A stretch of DNA of 64,000 bases, taken from the NCBI GenBank assembly GCA_021234155.1, contig JAJEKV010000085.1, forward strand, positions 800,085-864,084. The letters run 5' to 3'. Below are positions 21,301 through 30,015 of this stretch, piece after piece. How positions within the stretch are numbered: position 1 is the first letter of the stretch; every line of letters starts with the position of its first letter. The notes under the pieces were generated by a model. The model did no database searches, was not told where the DNA came from, and was given only the letters and a program-made list of their open reading frames with translations. This DNA is from Isoetes taiwanensis (taxonomy: Eukaryota > Streptophyta > Lycopodiopsida > Isoetales > Isoetaceae). A program made the translations under genes and the position numbers.

Positions 21301-22546
21301 TGAAGTTAATCAAATTTTGGATTGAAAGATCACAAATTGTTGGTCCTACTATCAAACATCAACTTCCTGACTCAGCTTTTTTCAAGATTAAACCAACTGC
21401 AGGTACATCTAAAACTATGAAAAGGATCTTGGAAGCTTGGAATGAGGCCAGTCTTTGTTACAAACCTCCCTTTATAGATGCAAATTATCAGGAAGTCCAT
21501 ATGTTTTGGCATTCAGATCTTGCTACAAAAGAGGAAGGATGCTTAGCCTTCAAACATCCACAGAAATACATGCAATGGCACAATGCTGGTATCAAAAAGT
21601 TTCAAGACTTAAGAGAAGGAAACAGATGGAAAACTTGGGAAGAGGTGGCAGTAATTACAAAGGGATCTCAGGTGGATAAGGAAATTTATAAAAAGATAAT
21701 GCTGAAGGTAGCTTCAATAGATGAGTTCAGTGATAACTCTAATCAATGGACTTTAAATGGAAAAGAGGTGTACTCAGTTAAGGATATCTACAGATTAATC
21801 ATAGGTTACAAAGATTCTAAGGCAAACAGTATGTGGAATTGTGATGAGAAGACACTGGCCAAGATTATTGCAAAAGGTTGGGAAATGTATACGGACTAAT
21901 AAAATAAAACCTTCGGATACATGAGCTTACCAACAAATGAGAAAAGGGCCAAATATGATACCTTAGTTTCACCTATGTGTCCCCCACAGGTTGTGGTCAA
22001 ACAGAAAGTTCAAATCATGTCTTCACATGTCACAAAATTGCAGACTTCTGGAGCTGCTGTGGCACACAAATTGGCAAAAGAAAAAAGTTATGATAGATCA
22101 TGGGAGAAATTTAGTACATTTCAGGGATATTTTGATTTCTACCTTACTAATCTTAATGTATTTGATGATGTATTGCACGGGGAGAAATGAAGAGGCTGAA
22201 TAGTAGTGGGGAAGTGGAGAAAAGAATGATGGGAGTTCTTTGAATATGAAGATGAAGAATTCTCTCAACTCTCCAAATCTCAAGCGACTAAGAAGGAACA
22301 AAATGGTTCATGCAAAAGCTATAAAGAGGGTGCTCAATAAGAGAGAGAGGTATGGAGGTTTAATAATCTCAAACCGTACTTTGAGAACCTGTTTCATAAA
22401 TGGCAGCAGAAGAGGCAAGCCCATGTCCTGCTTTGCTACTTGACTTCACCAATTATACACCAGAGGACTTGGACACAATGCTCAGGATGTTTGGCAAGAA
22501 TGACATCCCAGACTTCACTCTACAGGATGTGCTGGATGTGGCTTAG
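18318..22546 (+). pseudogene. LINE ORF2: APE endonuclease and reverse transcriptase
   Basis: The Met at 18318 opens an APE-type endonuclease (ITWNMRGI, QEHRL with the metal-binding Glu). It continues in other frames with INVYAST, MMAGDFNN, LTDRFY and YDHFPH up to 19030. A Lys-rich linker (19150-19827) leads to the RT: KLDFQRAYDTINW, RRGVRQGCPLAPYLF, and YADD at 20407-20418, all in one frame to 20957. A MITE interrupts it there. The frame then resumes (21417-21899, FWHSDLATKEEGCLAF) and ends QDVLDVA at 22546. At least four frameshifts and three stops are seen. The RT motifs themselves are intact. Confidence 0.88.
20958..21249. mobile_element. 292-bp MITE in the LINE RT gene
   Basis: Terminal inverted repeats of 11 bp, ACGGTGTACCA and its partner AGGGTGTACCA (one mismatch), are flanked by perfect 8-bp duplications AGCATGCT at 20950-20957 and 21250-21257. 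The 8-bp duplication fits a hAT-type non-autonomous element. The target itself is a palindrome. Internal GTACTTTT motifs recur in both orientations. Confidence 0.85.
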
Positions 22547-22820
22547 TAATTCGACAGTGAAGTCTTGCATAATAATCATTACAGGGATAATATCTTGGTT
22601 ATCGACAGTTTTCATACTTGAAGACTTCATCTCGGTTTTATTCTCCTTTTCTGATATCTAAGTTTTGTTATAAGACTATAAGGATCTAGCTACTATAGCG
22701 GCTCCTATATTACTGAATTTTCTGTTTTTCTTTGCTTTTATAAGCAAAGGTACTCATGTATTTCATATAAATGCAATATAAAAAACACCTTGCCCTCAAA
22801 AAAAAATATATATATATACA
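22547..22820 (+). other. LINE 3' UTR and polyA/(TA)n end
   Basis: Non-coding tail ending ACACCTTGCCCTC, A9 and a TA run. The antisense of the same terminus opens the LINE fragments at 27269 and 30018, which defines the family. Confidence 0.75.
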
Positions 22821-22978
22821 AGAAAATTAATCGTCCCTCACGGTAGCATTGTTCAGTTTTAGCATGTTCTTACGATGTAAGGCCCTATAGTGCTCTAGAT
22901 AACCAAGCGATTCTCTTTGAGATTCTCTTAGATTCTCCTAGATTCTCTTAGAATTTTCTATTTTGATTGAGGTGCTTA

Positions 22979-23366
22979 CCCATGAGCATTTAAAACCTTC
23001 TAAAATGATCTATTTTGGATCTGTGCAACATTTTTAAAACATTTTCTATTTTTAGACTAAGGCGCTTACCTTGAGCATCTAGAATATTTTTTTTTTCAAG
23101 ATTTATATTGTACACCTTTATTATGAAACATTTTAGAACATTCTATTGTAAGCTCTTTGCAAAATCTTAAAACCCATGAGCATTTAAAACCTTCTAAAAT
23201 TATCTATTTTGGATATGTGCAACATTTTTAAAACATTTTCTATTTTTAGACTAAAGCGCTTGCCTTGAGCATCTAGAATATTTTTTTTTTCAAGATCTAT
23301 ATTGTACACCTTTATTATGAAACATTTTAGAACATTCTATTGTCGCGTTTTGCAAAATCTTAAAAA
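22979..23366 (+). repeat. 194-bp tandem duplication
   Basis: CCCATGAGCATTTAAAACC starts both copies (22979 and 23173). The two are almost identical, so the duplication is recent relative to the decamers around it. Confidence 0.85.
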
Positions 23367-23536
23367 AACTCTAAGATTTCATCAAGATTTTCTTACATTC
23401 CCTTAGATATTACGAAGATTCCCTTAGATTCAATTAGATTTTAAGAGATTCCGTTAGACTTGTATATTTTCCTAGATTCTCTTACAACTTATGAGATTTC
23501 CTTATATTCCCTTTAATTCTTTTGGATTCCCTTACA

Positions 23537-23574
23537 TTCTAGAAATTTCTAGAACATTTTAGAACTTTCTGGAA
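23537..23574. promoter_or_regulatory. Heat-shock-element ladder in unit 1 (7 of 8 steps)
   Basis: TTC and GAA alternate every five bases: TTC at 23537, GAA 23542, TTC 23547, GAA 23552, TTT (mismatch) 23557, GAA 23562, TTC 23567, GAA 23572. Three such steps already make a consensus heat-shock element. Confidence 0.6.
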
Positions 23575-23680
23575 CATTTTGAAAGTTTCAAAACATCCTA
23601 GAATATTATAGTCTATTTTATCTTAATTAGAACATTACCCTTAAGTATATTTGAAACATAAAATTTTTATAGAATTAATG

Positions 23681-23740
23681 CTTGGTCTAGTGGTTAGAGT
23701 GGGGGGTTTGGGGGGTTCAGGACTAGGGTTCGAATCTCCC
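23681..23740 (+). repeat. tRNA-derived (SINE-like) promoter, copy 1
   Basis: A box TGGTCTAGTGG at 23683-23693 and B box GGGTTCGAATCT at 23726-23737, in the order and rough spacing of an RNA polymerase III tRNA promoter. It cannot fold as a normal tRNA because of the G runs between the boxes. Confidence 0.7.
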
Positions 23741-23839
23741 CAATAACATAAAAAATTTTAAAAGCCTTTCCTTAAGGAACGAGCATTCAATATGAGCCTT
23801 AGAATCTTAAACTCGATCAACGATCAAGATCTCACCATA

Positions 23840-24075
23840 TAAAATCAATATGAGCCGTAGGATCTATTACATATAATTCTCAAAGCCACGTGGACCGTAG
23901 GATGTGTCCCCAAGCCCACGAGCCGTGGGATCTCGGACCCGGCCGGTTGGGGATCAGATCCATCGGACCGTAGGGACCCGCGGTACACATATTATATGTA
24001 AACTCCCGGGCCATCACGGGCCATAGAATCGTCCCAAACCCCGTGAGCCGTCGGATCTCGAGCGGACTGGTCGGA
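23840..24075 (+). repeat. GCCGTAGGATC-type repeats, unit 1
   Basis: Short motifs of the type GAGCCGTAGGATCT, GGACCGTAGGATG and GAGCCGTCGGATCT recur every 30-80 bases. They also appear in unit 2 and, loosely, at 51040-51200. Confidence 0.65.
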
Positions 24076-24189
24076 TAAGCCTTGAGAAACATAAGAACAT
24101 ATATAGAGACAAGAAATTTAATGCGTCCCTACGGTGCATGTTCGAGGGAGTTTTAGCATGTTCCTACGTGCAAGTTCTTGTCGTGCCCT

Positions 24190-24770
24190 ACATTCTAAAA
24201 AGGATCTCTTGAGAATACTCTAAATTCATACATTCTCTAAGATTCTACCAAGGTTCTCTTGGAGGTTTCGTGGAGATTCCTCTAAATTTTATAAGATTCC
24301 CTCTAGATTCTATTAGATTTCCATAGATTCTTCAAGGTTCTATGAAGATCCCCTTAGATTCTCTTAGATCCCTTTAGATTTTATGAGATTGCCCTAGGTT
24401 CCCTTACATTATATGAGATTCAAAGAGATTCTATAAAGATTCCCTTAGATACTCTAAGATTTCATCAACATTTTTTAGATTCCTTAGATATTATGAAGAT
24501 TCCTTTAGATCCCCTAGATTTTAAGAGATTCCCTTAGGATTGTAAATATTTTCTTAGATTCTCTTACATTTTATGAGATTTTTTTAGATTGCGTTAGATT
24601 CTCCTAGATTCCTTTACATTCTATAACTTTAGAACATTCTAAGACTTTCTGGAACATTCTGAGACTTTCAAAATACCCTAGAACTTTCTGGAAGTATTTC
24701 CCTAGATTCTCTTACATTCCCATAGATTCTCCTACATTCTAGAACTTATTAGAACAATTTGAAACTTTCT
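24190..24770 (+). repeat. AGATTC decamer array
   Basis: AGATTC or a close variant recurs every 10 bases for long runs, for example 24270-24480 (AGATTCCCTT, AGATTCTATT, AGATTTCCAT). Individual units are strongly diverged, but the 10-base spacing is kept. Confidence 0.8.
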
Positions 24771-24877
24771 GGAAGAAATTTCTTAGATTCCCCCCAGATT
24801 CTCTTATGTTCTAGAATTTGGGACTTTCTGGAAGGATTCTCTTAAATTCCCCCTAGATTCTCTTATCTTCCAAAACA

Positions 24878-24915
24878 TTCTAGAATATTCTGGAACTTTC
24901 TAGAACATTCTAGAA
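24878..24915. promoter_or_regulatory. Perfect eight-step heat-shock-element ladder in unit 2
   Basis: TTC starts at 24878, 24888, 24898 and 24908, and GAA at 24883, 24893, 24903 and 24913, with exactly two bases between triplets. Eight alternating nTTCn/nGAAn steps are far more than the three that heat-shock factor trimers need. A further five-step run lies at about 24938-24962. Confidence 0.7.
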
Positions 24916-25052
24916 GATTTTAGAACTTTGTAGAGCCTCCAGAACATTCTAGAACTTTCTTGAACTATCTAGAATGTTATATTCTATTTTATCTTAATTA
25001 GAACATTACCCTTAAGTATATTTGAAACATAAATCATTCATGGAATTAATGC

Positions 25053-25108
25053 TTGGTCTAGTGGTTAGAGTGGGGTGTTTGGGGGGTTGAGGTCTAGGGT
25101 TCGAATCT
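25053..25108 (+). repeat. tRNA-derived (SINE-like) promoter, copy 2
   Basis: A box TGGTCTAGTGG at 25054-25064 and B box GGGTTCGAATCT at 25097-25108, 1371 bases after copy 1. The flanks (TTAATGCTTGG before, CCCCAATAACAT after) are almost identical to copy 1. Confidence 0.7.
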
Positions 25109-25194
25109 CCCCAATAACATAAAAAATTTTAGAAGCCTTTCCTTAAGGGACGAGCATTCAACATGAGCCTTAGGATCTTGGGCTTCGATCAGCG

Positions 25195-25570
25195 ATCAAG
25201 ATCTCACCATATAAAAGCAATATAAGCCGTAGGATCTATTACATATAATTCCCAAAGCCATGTAGACCGTAAGATATGTGCCAAGCAACGTGAGCCGTAG
25301 GATCTCGGATCGACGATCAGGATCAAGAGCAACCTGGGCCGTATGATCGATTACATAGAGTCTACATAGAAACTCCCAAGCCATCTGGGCCGTAGGATGT
25401 GTCCCCAAGCAACGTGAGCCGTAGGATCTCGAACCGACGATCAGGATCAAATCAACCTGGACCGTAGGATCGTCTATATAGAATATATATAGAATCTCCC
25501 AAGCCATCTGAGCCGTAGGATACGTCCCAAAGCCACGTGGGCCGTAGGATCTCGAACGGACGGTCGGATA
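25195..25570 (+). repeat. GCCGTAGGATC-type tandem repeats, unit 2
   Basis: About 125-base units made of GAGCCGTAGGATCTCG, a CGACGATCAGGATCAA segment, a GACCGTAGGATCG segment and CTCCCAAGCCATCTG, repeated about three times. Confidence 0.75.
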
Positions 25571-25612
25571 AGCGCGACAAATATAAGAACATATATGTGA
25601 TTGATATATACA

Positions 25613-26790
25613 AGTCATTGGGTAGCATGTTCAAGGATCTCCTAATTCTCTCATGGTCTCGCTTAGGAAACAATTTAAGTAGCAATCTGGCATTCAAGAA
25701 AGGCAAGCCCCTTGTGGGACATGGTTTAATATCAGACTCCACTGCTGCCATGAACTTGTCTAAGATAACTACCATATGCCACTCGGAAATTATTCACCTC
25801 CCTCATTATATTCACTATGAAGCAGAAGTTTTTGTACATGATAGTAGCATCCATTCGTTCACCTAGAACCTCCTCAAACTCCTCCTATGCGATCTTCATT
25901 TCATGGTAATTGTACCGTACCATGCCGTGAATAATTTTTGGGCGTTATCAGACGTTCTTTGAGCCATAAAAACCTTCTTTCTTGCCAGTAATTCGGCAAA
26001 TCATCTTAATAGCACCTAGAAACATACATAATGTGCAAAACCATAGGATTTGTCAGTTAAGGCCACGGTAGTCACGCACCGTGGCCATGATGCAAATTTG
26101 AGGTGCCCACACTTGATGCATACTATAAATTCACACTGTAATAACGGTGCAAAAACCTTCCTAAACAGACATGAGGACTTATATATGTTCTCGCCATGGA
26201 AGTACTTGAGACTTAGTTTTATATTGCATAGATTCATATATGAATGATTTTTTTGGTGGCATATATGACCCCAATTTCTAGCATTCTTCTCTGCGCTTTG
26301 CCATCTTTTGGTCATCTGGAATAAAATGGAAGGAATCTAAGTATGTTTAAAATTCCAATTGCTGCTGAATATCGGATAGGGACCACTCGCTCTTCACTAT
26401 AAGAATTTTTGAATAGCTGATTATCCTTGTGAACATTTAAACCTATAACAATGGAATGAGTATCATCATCGTCATTTTGCTCTACAGAAATCCAAACATA
26501 CTTTTCAGACATAGAGCTTTTGTTTTCAAATGCGATGCTCGAGAATCGAGCAGTATTTCATCTTATCTTTCTTTTAATAGATTCAAATCCATCATAAAGG
26601 CGAGAGGCTCAACCTTCCATAAATATACTATCAAAAACTTATTAGATAATTGTTGAATTGTAAACATCTTCAAGGTCTTCTGAGCATTATCGGAACCCTT
26701 GAACAAGGCAATGAATAAATCAATTCCTAAATTTATCTTCACATGCCTACAAATTCCTCTCTTCTCCTTCAATGCTATCAAATTTTCTGC
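25613..26790 (-). pseudogene. Degenerate coding sequence of unknown family
   Basis: Minus-strand frame pieces look like one broken protein. They include KRGICRHVKINLGIDLFIAL and LIVYLWKVEPLAF (26781-26563), KYVWISVEQNDDDDTHSI (around 26490), EFEEVLGERMDA (around 25870), and FPKRDHERIRRSLNMLPND (25680-25620). Several frameshifts separate them. I do not recognise the family and see no catalytic motif. Confidence 0.3.
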
Positions 26791-27240
26791 AGCGACTTAC
26801 TCTGTGCTAGTAAGACAAAGATAGAAGTGGCATTTAGAGGCCTACAGTATAGCTCGGACAGATTGACAATGGAAGTTCAAAATGCTTGGAGCTTCGTGGA
26901 GATATCTTTACCTCCAGAACCATACTCCCCTTTCTCTAAGCTGCATTGGAGTGTTGCCTTCAAACAACAAAGAGCTTAGGTCTTAATGAAAGCAATGGAA
27001 CACATTGCTTATCGAGTATGAAGAGATTGTATTCTCCATATCAGATATACATAAACCACGGAAAATAAGAGTGAACTGGGTGATGAATAACTGAATCAAT
27101 TTAGCTATGGATTGAACAAAAATACATACTCAAAATTTGCTTCCAACCTTGGGAACGTTTGCCTTTTACTTATTTTGTCTTTTGCCATATTGATTGGAGT
27201 GTGTACATGCCTCATTTGTGTTTGCTTGATCGAACACCAA
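26791..27240. other. Spacer duplicated at 27966-28030 and 29790-29960
   Basis: 27088-27255 (TTTAGCTATGGATTG, then TTGATTGGAGTGTGTACATG) reappears in pieces after the LINE insertion and at 29790-29960. No gene seen. Confidence 0.5.
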
Positions 27241-27255
27241 CCACCAAGGTCTTCC

Positions 27256-27888
27256 CCCCCCCCCCCCCTTTTTTTTTTTGAAGACAAGGTGGGTTTTGTA
27301 TTCATTTTACATGAAATACATCATGTCAGAATCCTCCATATGAGGAGGATGTATAGCTGTCACACAAAAAGTCCCTACCCTTATGAACAGACATAAGGAA
27401 AGAAATAAGCCATATTGGCTGCATACAGATCTGTATATAACTAACTAGCAAAGCTTAAATATAGCCAGTAGACAAAATCTGGCATCCAACAGAAATCTCA
27501 CAGATTGGCTTCAATGACATCCTGCATGGTAAAGGTGCGCGCCCGCGGCCGGTCGGCCAAGGATGTTCAAAATTCATCTAACTCCTCCCTTTGTAAATGT
27601 TGTATAATCCGCCGACATCGAACCAGGGCCTCCCTCTTACATTTGCCACTTATGAAAGAGGGATTGGAAAAAAGGCTTGAGGCTATTGTACCTCCACACC
27701 TCAGGACGGTCCAGCAATTTCTTAATGGCAATAGAGTGAATCATCTCAATTTTCAGAAGTATGAAATGATTTTCAAGCTCCACCCTGGGCATGTAATAAT
27801 CATCATCTTCATTGTTGCTCAACCACCTGATAGGGGCTCCCAGATTCTTCAACCTCCTTTGTTGCTCTGTGCAAAACACCATCAGAAT
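27256..27888 (-). mobile_element. 5'-truncated LINE copy with 15-bp target duplication
   Basis: A copy of the last ~600 bases of the LINE at 14560-22820, antisense. It starts with a C14 then T11 tract and ends at 27888. CCACCAAGGTCTTCC (27241-27255) and CCACCAAGGCCTTCC (27889-27903) flank it. The minus strand encodes the ORF2 C-terminus (PRVELENHFILLKIEMIHS, then LKPFFQSLFHKWQ). The paralogous sequence at 29790-29960 has no insertion at this point. Confidence 0.85.
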
Positions 27889-28099
27889 CCACCAAGGCCT
27901 TCCAATATACAGAACTATCATTTTTCTTGCATCTTTTTAGTCGCCATTCACCTCTTATTCACATAACTGACTAATTTAGCTATGGATTGGAAAAAAATAC
28001 ATATTCAATTGCTTCCAACCGTGGGAGTTATGTAAAGATTCGTTATGTCTGATTTTTATATCTTCATGCTCCATTGTGTTATTTGGGCTCCTGTTCTCT
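27889..28099. other. LINE target flank and spacer
   Basis: It contains the right half of the duplicated spacer (TTTAGCTATGGATTGG at about 27975). No gene seen. Confidence 0.5.
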
Positions 28100-28650
28100 T
28101 ATTTGAATAGGTGTACTTAGAGTTAGAAGAGGGAATACATTGGAGATTAAGAGCATGGATCAAGTCATTCCAACTCTCATTCTTGGCTCTTGACATATTA
28201 ATTTTATTCTCAAGCTTCATATGCTATTGGAGAGCATTGTTCATGCTACTTGCTAGAATCCAATCTGCGAACTCAAGCCAAGATGTCCTATCAGATAGGA
28301 TCTCTCTTTAATCAACAGGAGTGTAAATGTTAATACTACCAATATTGACATTGTTTTCTTTGAAGAAAAGGCATTGCAATCCAAGAGTTATTTGTTATAA
28401 ATGTGAACTATGCAGATTATTCCACTACTTAACCTTTTTCCTCCACTCATCCACATGCAGGGATGATTAATGATGATGATCTTGTTTGATCCAACCACCA
28501 AGATTGAAGACTTCAAAAGAGGGAGATGTAATTCTTGAAGGAGGAGAATATTATCTTTTAATTTACAAGCCAAAAAAAGTAAATCTCCTTCTTGATTAGG
28601 CTTTCAATTCCCCTTAGATTCCATGAAATAATTCTCATTAAAAGTTGAAG
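28100..28650 (-). mobile_element. LINE endonuclease fragment
   Basis: On the minus strand IISWNLRGIESLIKKE opens near 28645 and NILLLQELHLPLLKSS follows in another frame (around 28540). These are the first two conserved blocks of an APE endonuclease. KERSYLIGHLG near 28285 may be the next block. All are separated by frameshifts, and it is independent of the LINE at 27256. Confidence 0.5.
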
Positions 28651-28799
28651 AAGTGATTTGAAGGCTGAGCAGAAGAAATTAGCAAGAATATGGGGCTTTC
28701 CTCATGGCAGAATCCTTAAGACATTTAAGAGATTTCCTTTTTAATGCCCTTAGTTTTGAAATAAAATTTTGCCCTTGCATGTGCTTGAGTCCCATAACC

Positions 28800-28850
28800 C
28801 GTTGGGTTCCGTGGGCGTAAAATTCTTATCTTATCTTATCTATAGTTTTT
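28800..28850 (+). repeat. Microsatellite-tailed LINE 3' end, (TTATC)n tail
   Basis: TGGGTTCCGTGGGCGTAAAA is followed by TTATC repeats. It matches the shared LINE terminus (GGCCTCCGTGGACGATAAAA) with a different tail. Confidence 0.5.
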
Positions 28851-30015
28851 TTTTTGCTTCCTTTCATTTTTAGATGGAGTTGAAAGATTGCTTATTTTAA
28901 GGTGCAAATAATCAAGCATTCTTTTGTTCATTGGCTTAACAAATGAATCTGGACTATCAGACATTTCCGTCTCTTCACTTAAGTCGATATCACTTTCTAG
29001 ATCATACTTTAAAGGTTAAACTTATTTAGATTTGAAATTGAGTTATTTACATGGATGTTCAACAACTAGTGAGTGTCTAGCTTCTTCTAGCTCTAGTTCT
29101 TAATTATCTTGTTTATGCTACACATCTAGATTCAAATCAAGCTATGCTAATACCGGAGAAGTATAATCATCCTTGTTATTGCTAAGTTTTGGCAATATCC
29201 ATGCATTTATGTGGTTATAGATTCCAATCATCAAAGTTCATATTAAAGTTGCAGTGCAAGTGCAAAAGGTTGGAGAGTTTAGATTACTATGAAAGTTTTA
29301 CAAGTTCAACTGATTTGGAAGAATTTCAAGATTGATAAGACTAAACCTATGCTAATATGGAGATTACGCTTTGATTCATTGCCATTCAACTTATTTTTAC
29401 ATTCCCCTTTGATAATTTTCCTTTATTTTTTATACCTTGACCTACCTACCAACCTACCTATCTCTTTATCCATCTATCTATCTATGTATATTGCCCTTCA
29501 ATCCATGTTTTAGCCTCCATTTGCACGAAAAGCCATTGATTTTGGTTCAAACTAGTTAAAAAAGCCATTATCAAGACCAAACTTTATAAGGTTAGCTGCC
29601 ATGTCATCATGACATGTGTTCATCCATTCTAGCTTCTCATCAAGCTACTTGGACCAAAAATTCTTGGAATCAAAAGATTTACAAATAAGACATTGGAGTC
29701 AATACCACATCACCAAATTGATGACATCAACCACCTAGTCATAGAAAATGCCACCTTATTCATACTTGACCTAAAAGTTTAAATTCTACGTTATTTTGTC
29801 TTTTCCCATATCGATTGGAGTGTGTGCATGCTTCACTTGTATATATCTCTTTGTCTGATCGGAAACCAACCACCATAGCCTTCTAATATGCAGAAACATC
29901 ATTTCTCATGCATCTTTCTACTCGCCATTCACCTCTTATTACGAGGTTGGAGAGTATCAAAGGATCTTGTTGTTGATACCACAAAACTTTCAAATCCATT
30001 TCTGACTATGATCCA
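28851..30015. other. AT-rich spacer with a CTAC/CTAT microsatellite
   Basis: No gene is supported. 29445-29490 holds CTACC and CTATC repeats. 29790-29960 is the unoccupied paralogue of the LINE target site at 27255/27889. Confidence 0.5.

Larger units (their letters stand above)
14560..22820 (+). mobile_element. LINE (non-LTR retrotransposon), near full length, inactive
   Basis: The element contains an ORF1 with a DUF4283-like domain and zinc knuckle, and an ORF2 with APE endonuclease and RT. Its 3' UTR ends CACCTTGCCCTC plus polyA near 22800. The same 3' end occurs at 27269 and 30018 on the minus strand. Two foreign insertions split it (15496-16877 and 20958-21249), and ORF2 has several stops and frameshifts. 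The 5' boundary is approximate, and I could not define a target-site duplication. Confidence 0.85.
22815..24107 (+). repeat. Composite repeat, unit 1
   Basis: It starts ATATACAAGAAAATTAATCG, then CCCTCACGG. It then holds AGATTC decamers, a 194-bp tandem duplication (22979-23366), more decamers, an HSE ladder (23537-23574), a tRNA-like promoter (23681-23740) and GCCGTAGGATC-type repeats (23840-24070), and ends GGTCGGATAAGC ... ATAAGAACATATAT. Unit 2 (24108-25612) has the same order. Confidence 0.8.
24108..25612 (+). repeat. Composite repeat, unit 2
   Basis: It starts ACAAGAAATTTAATGCGTCCC and repeats the modules of unit 1 in the same order: decamers (24190-24960), HSE ladder, tRNA-like promoter (25053-25108), and a longer series of GCCGTAGGATC repeats with an internal ~125-bp duplication. 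It ends GGTCGGATAAGCGCGAC ... ATATATACAAG. A 194-bp duplication is absent here, so the units have diverged by insertion and expansion. Confidence 0.8.

Noticed and set aside
22908-25000. CRISPR-like spaced repeats
   Set aside because: Units are 10 bases, diverged and without distinct spacers, in a eukaryotic context.
28111-28311. 66-codon plus-strand hydrophobic ORF
   Set aside because: Lies over a minus-strand LINE endonuclease relic and lacks any other support.
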